Shown here: in pieces, positions 32,015 to 40,087 of the stretch | How the letters are laid out: each line of letters starts with the position of its first letter | Numbering within the stretch: the first letter of the stretch is position 1 | Assembly: GCA_026002045.1 (NCBI GenBank) | Contig: BOAV01000011.1 | Coordinates: 1 to 42,269, forward strand | Length of the DNA: 42,269 nt | Reading direction: 5' to 3' | From: Spirochaetia bacterium | GTDB taxonomy: Bacteria > Spirochaetota > Spirochaetia > Treponematales > Breznakiellaceae | Notes under the pieces: generated by a model | What the model was told of the DNA's origin: nothing | The model's database searches: none | What the model saw: the letters and a program-made list of their open reading frames with translations, nothing else | Program-made: the position numbers and the translations under genes

Positions 32015-33547
32015 ATGGAAAAAACTAACCGCCTTGTCGCGGTCATCGAAATCGGCTCCACCGGCATCAGACTCCTGGCGGCGGAAATATTTTCAGACGG
32101 GCAGTGGCGGGAGTCGGACCGGGCGGGGAAGCCCGTGGCCCTGGGCTGGGATGTGTTTACCACCGGGGAAATTTCCCGTGAATCCTTTCTGGAGTGCCTT
32201 TCGGTGCTGCAAAATTTCCGGGAACTTTTGGCGGGCTGGGGTATTGCGGACAACGATGTTCACGTGATCGCCACCAGCGCACTCCGGGCCGCCCGGAACC
32301 GGGATGTGTTTGCGGACCGCTTGCGGCAGGAAACGGGCTTTCTCCTTACCATTGTCGAAGGGATCGAAGAAAATCGGCTGATGTATCTGGCGGTGCGTTT
32401 TGCGTTAAAGCAGGACCTGCCCCTTTTTTGGCGGGCCAATTCCATGATCATCGATGTGGGGGGCGGCTCCACGGAGCTGATGCTCCTCCGCCGGGGCAAG
32501 ATGGTGGCGGCCCACAGCCTCCGCCTGGGGACCATTTTGATAGACCGGCAGTTCCGCCGGGGTACGGGGCTTTCCCATGGGCGCTACCTCCGGGAAAATA
32601 TCAGTAATACTGCGGGGTTCCTCAATTCTGAAATGGACCTTGCCCATGTGCGGACCTTTGTGGTTACCGGTTCCGATGCCCAGGTGGCGGCCATGTTTTT
32701 GGGGACCGAATTTAACGAGCACTGCCGCTTTATTGAACGGCAGGCCCTTATCGCCTTTGCGGAAAAAATTCAGAACTACAGTTCCGAAGAATGCGAGCAG
32801 AAACTCCACATCCCCTACGGGGAGGCCCAGGGTTTTATTCCCGGCATCCTGGTCTACAAACTTTTTCTGGAACAGACCGATGCGGACCGGATCGTGGTCC
32901 CCATGGTTTCCATCCGGGAGGGCTTTATTGAAGATCTGGCCCGTGGGGTGGAAAGGGAATTGCAGGAGGATTTCTATTCCCAGATCATCGCCGGCGCCAT
33001 AAACCTGGGACGAAAGTATCACTACGACGAAAATCATAACCGCCATGTAGCGTCACTTTGCATGATCCTCTTTGACGCGTTGATCCATGAACACGGGATG
33101 AACCGCCGGGAACGGATGATGCTGGAAACCGCAGCGATACTGCACGACATCGGCATGTTTGTCCGCAGTTCTTCCCACGAAAAACACGGCCAGTACATCG
33201 CGGCCAATTCGGAAATCTTCGGCCTCCACCAGGACGAGCTGGACATCATTTCCAATGTGATCCGGTATCACCGCGGCCCGGCCCCATCGGAATCCGACAT
33301 TGAATACATCGCACTGGAACGGGAGGAACGGGTACTGGTATTGAAGATGGCCTCAATACTGCGGGTGGCCGATTCACTGGACCACGGCCATTCCCAGCAC
33401 GTCAACAGTATTACTGTGGAAAAACGCGGCGAGACCCTGGCCCTACACGCCCAGGGCGTACACGATCTCAGCCTGGAGCTTATGGGCCTTGAAGAAAAGG
33501 CGGGGATGTTTCAGGATGTATTCGGGTACAAGGTGATATTAAGCTGA
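32015..33547 (+). CDS. ppx: Ppx/GppA exopolyphosphatase with HD domain
   Basis: This 510-residue enzyme would cleave terminal phosphate from polyphosphate and possibly pppGpp. The N-terminal ASKHA-fold domain has RLVAVIEIGSTGIRLLAAE (phosphate-1 loop) and MIIDVGGGSTELMLL (phosphate-2). The C-terminal HD-type domain contains AAILHDIGMFV (His-Asp) and VIRYHRG. This is the long form of the family. ATG 32015 fits the family start; a GTG at 31967 would add 16 residues unlike the family. The stop overlaps the ppk1 start by one base. Palindromes at 32602 and 33406 encode SNTA and SITV. Confidence 0.93.
   Translation: MEKTNRLVAVIEIGSTGIRLLAAEIFSDGQWRESDRAGKPVALGWDVFTTGEISRESFLECLSVLQNFRELLAGWGIADNDVHVIATSALRAARNRDVFADRLRQETGFLLTIVEGIEENRLMYLAVRFALKQDLPLFWRANSMIIDVGGGSTELMLLRRGKMVAAHSLRLGTILIDRQFRRGTGLSHGRYLRENISNTAGFLNSEMDLAHVRTFVVTGSDAQVAAMFLGTEFNEHCRFIERQALIAFAEKIQNYSSEECEQKLHIPYGEAQGFIPGILVYKLFLEQTDADRIVVPMVSIREGFIEDLARGVERELQEDFYSQIIAGAINLGRKYHYDENHNRHVASLCMILFDALIHEHGMNRRERMMLETAAILHDIGMFVRSSSHEKHGQYIAANSEIFGLHQDELDIISNVIRYHRGPAPSESDIEYIALEREERVLVLKMASILRVADSLDHGHSQHVNSITVEKRGETLALHAQGVHDLSLELMGLEEKAGMFQDVFGYKVILS
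32602..32612. repeat. CAGTAWTACTG palindrome, copy 9
   Basis: Exact CAGTAATACTG in ppx, read as SNTA. Confidence 0.85.
33406..33416. repeat. CAGTAWTACTG palindrome, copy 10
   Basis: Exact CAGTATTACTG (ACAGTATTACTGT) in ppx, read as SITV. Confidence 0.85.
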
Positions 33548-35661
33548 TGGGTAATTATCTAAATCGCGATCTTTCCTGGGTTGATTTTAACGCGCGGGTG
33601 CTGGAAGAAGGGCTTTGTCCGGACCTGCCGCCCCTGGAACGGTTCCGGTTCCTGTCAATCGTTTCTTCAAACTTTGATGAATTTTTTATGGTCCGGGTAG
33701 CGGCCATGAAGCGGGCTCTTCACGCCACCATTACTTCCGGCGCGCCCCAGGCCAAACCTGATCCTTCGGGCCTCAGTCCTGCGGAACAGCTCAAACAGGT
33801 TTCTGAAAAAGTCCGTTCGATTATGAGCAGACAGTATAACTGTCTTGAGACCGAAGTTTTCCCCGCACTGGCGGCGGGCGGTCTTTGCCTGATACGAAGT
33901 AACGCCTATACTCCCGCGCAGAAAGACTATCTGGAAATGTTTTTCATGGAGGATGTTTACCCCATCCTTACCCCCCTGCGCATTGAGGATGAGGGCTCCC
34001 TGCCTTCCATCGACAGTTTCAGCCTTAACTGCGCGTTTCTGCTTTTACCGGAACTTGCCGCCGAAGACGCCGTAGCCCATATCTCCATGGTGCAGCTGCC
34101 CCCGGTGTTGAACAGGATCATCCTGCTCCCCGATGAGGGTGACGGTATTACCCGTTGGGCCCTGCTGGACGATCTGGTACTCACCTGGGGAGAGCGGCTC
34201 TTCCCCGGCCTGCGGGTTTGTGAAACCATGATCTTCAAGGTGAACCGGGACGCGGATTTTTCTGTGGATGAAAAACGGGACGAGGATTTTATCGAAGCCA
34301 TGGAGGAAGTTCTGGTGGACCGGGATCGTTCCATGGCGGTGCGGATGGTCTACTCCACCGGCAGCGAAAGGCTGCGGGATGAACTGGCAAGCCGCCTCTA
34401 TCTGGAAGCGCAGGATCTCTACGAAATTTCAGGCCCCCTCAATTTGGGCGGGCTTCTGGATTTGGTGAACTTAAAGGGCAAAGAAAAATTGCGGGACAAG
34501 CCCTGGAATATTTTCCCCTGCAGCGCCTTTCACGAAGATGAACCGATCTGGGATCGGATCAGCGCAAGTGATGTGATGATCCATCTGCCCTACGAATCCT
34601 TCGATCCGGTGGTCCGTTTTTTTCAGGACGCCGCAGTCGATCCCAATGTGATATCGATTAAGACCGCCCTCTACCGCACCAGCGGCAACTCTTCCATTAT
34701 CCGGGCCCTGGAACAGGCAAGCCTCAACGGCAAGCACGTCACCGCAGTGGTGGAACTCAAGGCCCGCTTTGACGAGGAGCGCAACATCTCCTGGGCCAAC
34801 CGTTTGGAGAAGGCCGGGGTGATCGTGGTCTACGGTCTTTCCCGCCTTAAAATTCACGCAAAAATTACGCTGGTGATCCGCCGGGAAAATGATCGGATCA
34901 AACGTTACGTCCACCTTTCCACAGGGAATTACAACGACCGCACCGCAAAGCTCTACGAGGACATCAGCCTCTTTACCGCCCGCGAGGAAATCGCCTACGA
35001 TGCGGGGCTCCTCTTCAACATGATCACCGGCTACTCGATGATCCAGCCCATGCGCCGCCTGGTGATCGCCCCCACCGCCTTAAAGCGGCGGCTTCTGGAA
35101 CTCATCGACCGTGAGATAAAACGCTCCGGTTCCGGGAACCCCGGCAGGATCATGGCGAAGCTCAACGCCCTTGCGGATACGGACATCATCGCAGCCCTCT
35201 ACCGGGCGTCCCAGGCGGGGGTGCGCATCTCCCTCAGCGTCCGGGGCATCTGCACCCTTATCCCCGGCGTTGCGGGCCTTTCGGAAAACATCCGAGTAAC
35301 CGGCATCATCGATCATTATCTTGAACATTCCCGGATCATCTATTTTGCCAACGGTGGCGCGGAGGAAATCTATCTTTCAAGCGCCGACTGGATGCCCCGC
35401 AATCTGGAGCGCCGCATAGAACTGATGTTCCCCGTGCAGGAAGAGAGCCTCCGGCTGGAACTCCGGGAAATTCTGGAATCCTATTTCCGCGACAACTGTC
35501 AGGCCCGGCTTTTGGACAGCGAAGGAAACTGGACGCGGCTGCATCCTCAAAATGATGAAGAAAGTTTTCGTGTCCAAGCCCGGCTCCTCGCACGGGCCGC
35601 CCGCAGTTCCGCCGGAGAGCGCACGGTGAAGCATGAATTTGTGGTGAGAAGAAGTACATGA
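33547..35661 (+). CDS. ppk1: Polyphosphate kinase 1
   Basis: Ppk1 reversibly makes long-chain polyphosphate from ATP. The 704-residue protein has the N-domain start YLNRDLSWVDFNARVLEE and FLSIVSSNFDEFFMVRVA. The catalytic domains contain IKTALYRTSG and the autophosphorylated His437 in RLKIHAKITLV (matching His435 of E. coli). HLSTGNYNDRTAKLYEDISL follows. It is directly coupled to ppx (one-base overlap) and to adenine deaminase (four-base overlap). Pairing synthesis and degradation in one transcript is common for polyphosphate. A one-mismatch palindrome lies at 33832. Confidence 0.97.
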   Translation: MGNYLNRDLSWVDFNARVLEEGLCPDLPPLERFRFLSIVSSNFDEFFMVRVAAMKRALHATITSGAPQAKPDPSGLSPAEQLKQVSEKVRSIMSRQYNCLETEVFPALAAGGLCLIRSNAYTPAQKDYLEMFFMEDVYPILTPLRIEDEGSLPSIDSFSLNCAFLLLPELAAEDAVAHISMVQLPPVLNRIILLPDEGDGITRWALLDDLVLTWGERLFPGLRVCETMIFKVNRDADFSVDEKRDEDFIEAMEEVLVDRDRSMAVRMVYSTGSERLRDELASRLYLEAQDLYEISGPLNLGGLLDLVNLKGKEKLRDKPWNIFPCSAFHEDEPIWDRISASDVMIHLPYESFDPVVRFFQDAAVDPNVISIKTALYRTSGNSSIIRALEQASLNGKHVTAVVELKARFDEERNISWANRLEKAGVIVVYGLSRLKIHAKITLVIRRENDRIKRYVHLSTGNYNDRTAKLYEDISLFTAREEIAYDAGLLFNMITGYSMIQPMRRLVIAPTALKRRLLELIDREIKRSGSGNPGRIMAKLNALADTDIIAALYRASQAGVRISLSVRGICTLIPGVAGLSENIRVTGIIDHYLEHSRIIYFANGGAEEIYLSSADWMPRNLERRIELMFPVQEESLRLELREILESYFRDNCQARLLDSEGNWTRLHPQNDEESFRVQARLLARAARSSAGERTVKHEFVVRRST

Positions 35662-37361
35662 CAAAAGAAAAATTGGTTCAAACCGCATTGGGGAAAACAC
35701 AGGCGGACCTGGTACTTGCCAACGCCAAAATTCTGAACGTATTCACCGGAGAAATATTAAACGGGGATATTGCCATCATCGAAGGAATTATTGCCGGTAT
35801 CGGCACGTATAAAGACGCCCGGCAGCATATCGACCTTTCGGGAAAATATGTGGCCCCCGGTTTTATCAATACCCACTGCCACGTTGAATCTTCCATGATG
35901 CTTCCCCTGACCTACTGTTATGAGGAAGCGCGCTGGGGGGTTACCACGGTGATCACCGATCCCCACGAGGTCGCCAATGTGGCAGGTATTGAAGGCATCC
36001 GTTTTATGATGAACGGCGCGAAAGGTGCGCCGGTAAATTATTACGTCCAGCTTCCTTCCTGCGTTCCCTGCACGGAATTTGAAACCTCAGGGGCGGTCCT
36101 TGACGCCGCGGCCCTGGCGGAACTCATATCCGATCCCGCCGTACTCGGCCTGGGTGAAATGATGGATTACCCCGGCGTGTTTTCAGGCAGTGCCGGTGTT
36201 TATGCCAAACTGAATCTTGCAACAGGAAAAATTATTGACGGCCACGCCCCTTCGATCAGCGGCAAAGAATTACAGGCCTATGCTGCGGCGGGAATCGCAA
36301 CCGATCATGAGTGTACCAGTATTACTGAAGCAATAGAAAAACTGCGCTCCGGTATGGCAATCCTGATACGGGAGGGCAGCGCCTGCCGTGACCTTGATGC
36401 CCTTATCAAGGGCATCGTTGAAAACAAGATCGATACCCGCAGAATCGCTTTTTGTACCGATGATAAACATATCCGGGATCTGCGCCGTGAAGGTTCCATT
36501 GCGTACAACGTAAAAAGAAGCATTGAACTGGGACTGGATGCGGTATCCGCCTACCGCATGGCCACGATCAATGCGGCGGACATTTATAATCTGAAAGACT
36601 TGGGCGCCATTGCCCCCGGCCGCCGGGCGGACCTGTTGGTCCTGAATGATCTGGAACAGGTTTCCATTGAACGGGTCATTAAAGACGGAAAAGAAATCAA
36701 CAGAAACACTGCGCCTAATGCCGCCGCGATTACTATGGCGCCGCCTACGGGGAGCAAAAATTCAATACACATTGCGCCCCTGGGACCCGGCAGTTTTAAG
36801 CTTCCCCACAGTAAAACTGTTTGCCCAGTCATCAAAATAAAACCCGATCAGATTATCACCGGCAGAGGCACGGTGCGCTCCGATGAAGTTGAGGCCCTGC
36901 TGCAACGCGGGGAGCTCTGCAAAATTGCGGTGATTGAACGGCACCGGGCGACCGGCAATATCGGCGTGGGCCTGCTGGCGGGTTACGGGCTTCACCGGGG
37001 CGCGGTTGCCGCCACCGTGGCCCACGATTCCCACAACCTGATCGTCCTGGGGACCAACGACGACGATATGCGCCTCGCCGTGGAAGAAATAGTCCGTATC
37101 CAGGGCGGCTATGTGTTCGTCAGTGACAACAAGGTGCAGGGCAGCGCGGCCCTGCCGGTTTACGGCCTTATGAGCGATGCGGCCCCGGAAACCTTTACCG
37201 CCCAACTTGACGATCTGCTCGAAAAGATCCACGCCGCCGGGGTCCCCAAAGATGTTGAGCCCCTGATCACCATGAGTTTTCTTGCGCTCCCGGTCATACC
37301 GGAACTCCGCATCACCGACCGGGGGCTATTCGATGTGGGCAAATTCTGTTTTATTGAATAA
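35658..37361 (+). CDS. ade: Adenine deaminase
   Basis: This 567-residue metal-dependent amidohydrolase converts adenine to hypoxanthine and ammonia (purine salvage). The N-terminal barrel has the metal site GKYVAPGFINTHCHVESSMM, EVANVAGIEGI and GHAPSISGKEL. CTDDKHIRDLRREGS follows, and the family-specific C-terminal domain has GLHRGAVAATVAHDSHNL. The length is normal. ATG at 35658 overlaps the ppk1 stop by four bases, so its expression is tied to polyphosphate metabolism. A palindrome at 36317 encodes SITE, and CAGTAAAACTG lies at 36809. Confidence 0.95.
   Translation: MTKEKLVQTALGKTQADLVLANAKILNVFTGEILNGDIAIIEGIIAGIGTYKDARQHIDLSGKYVAPGFINTHCHVESSMMLPLTYCYEEARWGVTTVITDPHEVANVAGIEGIRFMMNGAKGAPVNYYVQLPSCVPCTEFETSGAVLDAAALAELISDPAVLGLGEMMDYPGVFSGSAGVYAKLNLATGKIIDGHAPSISGKELQAYAAAGIATDHECTSITEAIEKLRSGMAILIREGSACRDLDALIKGIVENKIDTRRIAFCTDDKHIRDLRREGSIAYNVKRSIELGLDAVSAYRMATINAADIYNLKDLGAIAPGRRADLLVLNDLEQVSIERVIKDGKEINRNTAPNAAAITMAPPTGSKNSIHIAPLGPGSFKLPHSKTVCPVIKIKPDQIITGRGTVRSDEVEALLQRGELCKIAVIERHRATGNIGVGLLAGYGLHRGAVAATVAHDSHNLIVLGTNDDDMRLAVEEIVRIQGGYVFVSDNKVQGSAALPVYGLMSDAAPETFTAQLDDLLEKIHAAGVPKDVEPLITMSFLALPVIPELRITDRGLFDVGKFCFIE
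36317..36327. repeat. CAGTAWTACTG palindrome, copy 11
   Basis: Exact CAGTATTACTG in ade, read as SITE. Confidence 0.85.
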
Positions 37362-38765
37362 ATGAAACGAATCATCCTAAAGCCGGGTGAAGAAAAGCGT
37401 ATATTGCAGGGCCACCCCTGGGTGTACGACAACGAAGTTGAGGTCATCCTCGACGGCCCCGCGTCAAAGCCCGGCGGCGCAGGGCCCGTAAAAATTGAAG
37501 TGAAGGACCTAATCCCCGGCGAAGCCGTTGATGTGGAAAGTTCCCGCAAGGCCTATCTGGGCCGGGCCTTCGTGAATCCCAATTCAAAGATCATCGCCCG
37601 GATCTACAGCCCTTCAAAAGAAGGGGTGGACAAGGGCTTCTTCAAACACCGCATCCGGGACGCGATAGAGCGGCGGACTTTGGCGGGGGGCATGGCCCCT
37701 GATCTCCACCGGGACTCCGCCCGGCTCGTTTTTGCCGAAGCGGATTTTCTCCCCGGCCTCATCATCGATCGCTTCGTGGGCTGGCCCCTTAAGGATATAC
37801 AAAACGCAGTAACACTGCGGCCCCTCACTTTTGAGGCCGTCGAAGCCGCTTTGGGGCCGCCCCAATCCTGGCTCGCTATCCAGTTCCTCAGCTTCGGCAT
37901 GGATTCCCGGCGGGAAGAAATTCTTGCCGCCCTGGAAGAGGTGCTGGAACAGGACGGCTTTATCATTCCCGACGATGTTCCGCTGGGTAAATGCGCCGGT
38001 ATCGTTGAAAAGTCCACCGCCAAGGTTCGGGAACTTGAAGGGCTGCCCTTACAGGAAGGGCTTATCCGCGGGAGTTTCCCCGTCGAAGAAATCGTCATCT
38101 TCGAGAATGATCTCCCCTTCATGCTGAATTTGATAGACGGGCAGAAAACCGGCCACTTCCTTGATCAGCGGGATAACCGCCGTGTTGCCGCGGCCTATGT
38201 TCAGTCTGCCAATGGCTCGCCGGATATACGGGTACTGGACGCCTTTTCCTACACCGGCGGCTTCGGTATCCATGCTGCGGCGGCAAATCCCGGTGCGCAG
38301 GTCACCTGTGTGGATGCCTCTGCCGAGGCCCTGGAAACGGTGCGGATTAACGCCGAACTTAACGGCCTTGGGGACCGGGTTTCTACCGTGGAGGCCGATG
38401 TCTTTGAGTACCTCCGTGACGCCGAGCGGCGGATCAAGGATCCGCAGGAATACTACGACCTTATCATCCTGGACCCACCGGCTTTTGCCAAAACCCGTTC
38501 CGCGCTGGAAGGGGCGCTTCGGGGTTACAAGGAGATCAACCTGCGGGCAATCAATATGCTGAAGCCCGGCGGGGTGCTGGTCACCTGTTCGTGCAGCCAC
38601 GCCCTGGACGAGACCCGCTTCCGGTACATGATCACCGAGGCCGCCGCCGATGCGGGCAGGCGGCTCATCATGCTGGATTTCCGGCGGCAGGCGGCGGACC
38701 ATCCCGTTCTTGTGGGTTACGATGAATCCCTGTATCTCAAGTGCGGGATTTATCGGGTGGTGTAG
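37362..38765 (+). CDS. rlmI: RlmI-like class I SAM rRNA methyltransferase
   Basis: This 467-residue protein has an N-terminal PUA domain (ILKPGEEKRILQGHPWVYDNE). A linker domain (AYLGRAFVNPNSKIIARIYS) comes next, then a Rossmann methyltransferase domain. The last has motif I VLDAFSYTGGFGIHAAA, motif II VTCVDASAEAL, motif IV DLIILDPPAFAKTR, and a VTCSCSH block. RlmI makes 5-methylcytosine in 23S rRNA; the exact base here is inferred. It starts directly after the ade stop. An internal 68-bp stretch (38398-38465), just before motif IV, recurs inverted at the right edge of the window. CAGTAACACTG lies at 37807. Confidence 0.9.
   Translation: MKRIILKPGEEKRILQGHPWVYDNEVEVILDGPASKPGGAGPVKIEVKDLIPGEAVDVESSRKAYLGRAFVNPNSKIIARIYSPSKEGVDKGFFKHRIRDAIERRTLAGGMAPDLHRDSARLVFAEADFLPGLIIDRFVGWPLKDIQNAVTLRPLTFEAVEAALGPPQSWLAIQFLSFGMDSRREEILAALEEVLEQDGFIIPDDVPLGKCAGIVEKSTAKVRELEGLPLQEGLIRGSFPVEEIVIFENDLPFMLNLIDGQKTGHFLDQRDNRRVAAAYVQSANGSPDIRVLDAFSYTGGFGIHAAAANPGAQVTCVDASAEALETVRINAELNGLGDRVSTVEADVFEYLRDAERRIKDPQEYYDLIILDPPAFAKTRSALEGALRGYKEINLRAINMLKPGGVLVTCSCSHALDETRFRYMITEAAADAGRRLIMLDFRRQAADHPVLVGYDESLYLKCGIYRVV
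37807..37817. repeat. CAGTAWTACTG palindrome, one-mismatch copy
   Basis: CAGTAACACTG, within CGCAGTAACACTGCG. The outer arms are intact and the centre differs by one base; it is read as AVTLR. Confidence 0.5.
38398..38465 (+). repeat. 68-bp inverted duplication, arm inside rlmI
   Basis: These 68 bases are identical, in inverse orientation, to 42202-42269. They encode the part of the methyltransferase ending EYYDLI, immediately before catalytic motif IV. Confidence 0.9.
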
Positions 38766-38776
38766 AAGGCATTACC

Positions 38777-40033
38777 ATGCGCATTAAATTTTTTAACAGT
38801 CCGGCGCTGCTTTTCCTGTTTTTTGTATCCTGTTTTTCCGGCCCGCAAAATGCCGCGAAAACATTGCAGGCGGAAACACCCGGCGCAGAAACACTGTCGG
38901 TATTGCCGCCGCAGGAACTTGCCGCCGCAAGCCGAGCTTCCCCTTCGGAACCTGCTGCTGACCCCGTGGATTATCTTACCCTCATCGCAGTGGGGGATAA
39001 TATGTTTCATGACGAGCTAATCCTTCCCGCAGGCGCCGCTGCTGTGCACGGCACAGCTTATGATTCCTGTTATGCGCCGGTTAAATCACTCATCGAAAAA
39101 GCTGATATCGCCTTTGTGAATCAGGAAACGGTTTTTGCGGGAAAGGAATCGGGCTACTCGGGTTATCCCCTGTTCAACACTCCACAGGAAGCCGGGGAAG
39201 CCCTTGTTGCCGCGGGCTTTGATGTGGTGAACCATGCCACCAATCACATCATGGATAGGGGTGAAAAGGGCATTCTTAACACCATGGATTTTTGGGATAC
39301 CCGCCCTGAAATTGCATACCTGGGGATACACCGGTCGCAGGAATCGCGGGATACAAAACTTGTCATCATCGAAAAAAACAGTATTACTGTGGGGTTTCTT
39401 TCCTATACGTACGGCACCAATTTTATTCCCCTTCCCCGGGACAAGCCCTATCTGGTTTCCCTTATCGATACCGAAGTGATGGCGCGGGAAATTGCCGCCA
39501 TCCGTCCGCACTGCGATTTTCTTGTGGTGTCCATGCACTGGGGCACGGAGTATGAATTCGATTACTCCCCGGTTCAGGAAAACCTGGCCCAATTCCTTGC
39601 GGACAATCAGGCGGATCTGATCATAGGCCATCATCCCCATGTGCTTCAGAAGATGGCCACCCTTAAACGAAAAGACGGCGGCACGACCCTCTGCGTGTAT
39701 TCCTTGGGGAATTTTCTGGCGGCCCAAAAGACCATGCGCCCCCGCACCCTGCTGGGGGGCCTGCTTTACCTCAGGATAAAAAAAGACGCATCCGGTATAA
39801 ATGCGGAGGAAGCGGGGATCATTCCCGTACTCACCCATTATGAAAGGGGATATACCGGCGCACGTGTCTATCCCCTTTACGATTATACCGAGACACTTGC
39901 GGAAAAACATGGCGCCCGGACAGACGTTCCGGATTTAAGCCCGGGTTCCTTTAAGGCCATGGCCGAAAGGGTGCTGGGGGATGATCTGCTGGATCACGAT
40001 CCCTTTAAGACGGCGCAATTCCACTTTTTTTAA
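38777..40033 (+). CDS. CapA-family lipoprotein (PGA_cap metallophosphatase fold)
   Basis: This encodes 418 residues. The ATG at 38777 gives a signal peptide with a lipobox ending FVSC (mature Cys18) and an Ala/Pro-rich linker. The CapA domain then follows: LIAVGDNMFHDELI, DIAFVNQETVFAG, NHATNHIMDRGEKG, VVSMHWGTEYEFDYSPVQ and IIGHHPHVLQKM, with the His/Asp/Asn residues of a metallophosphoesterase-like centre. CapA/PgsA proteins take part in poly-gamma-glutamate capsule export, but many relatives are of unknown role and no other cap genes are present. A palindrome at 39379 encodes SITV. Confidence 0.9.
   Translation: MRIKFFNSPALLFLFFVSCFSGPQNAAKTLQAETPGAETLSVLPPQELAAASRASPSEPAADPVDYLTLIAVGDNMFHDELILPAGAAAVHGTAYDSCYAPVKSLIEKADIAFVNQETVFAGKESGYSGYPLFNTPQEAGEALVAAGFDVVNHATNHIMDRGEKGILNTMDFWDTRPEIAYLGIHRSQESRDTKLVIIEKNSITVGFLSYTYGTNFIPLPRDKPYLVSLIDTEVMAREIAAIRPHCDFLVVSMHWGTEYEFDYSPVQENLAQFLADNQADLIIGHHPHVLQKMATLKRKDGGTTLCVYSLGNFLAAQKTMRPRTLLGGLLYLRIKKDASGINAEEAGIIPVLTHYERGYTGARVYPLYDYTETLAEKHGARTDVPDLSPGSFKAMAERVLGDDLLDHDPFKTAQFHFF
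39379..39389. repeat. CAGTAWTACTG palindrome, copy 12
   Basis: Exact CAGTATTACTG (ACAGTATTACTGT) in the capA-like gene, read as SITV. Confidence 0.85.
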
Positions 40034-40062
40034 TTGTTTTTATGGGATATTATCTCTAAACT
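40034..40062 (+). promoter_or_regulatory. Promoter of the antiporter gene
   Basis: TTGTTT (40034-40039), a 17-base spacer and TAAACT (40057-40062), 25 bases before the ATG, with GGAGG at 40077-40081. Confidence 0.55.
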
Positions 40063-40087
40063 TGTCGCATATCTTGGAGGAAACTAA

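Noticed and set aside
18964..38896. CAGAAACACTG at 18964 and 38886, and the same string near 36701, as relaxed palindrome copies
   Set aside because: These have two mismatches to the consensus and broken symmetry. They are noted because the string recurs three times, but not counted.
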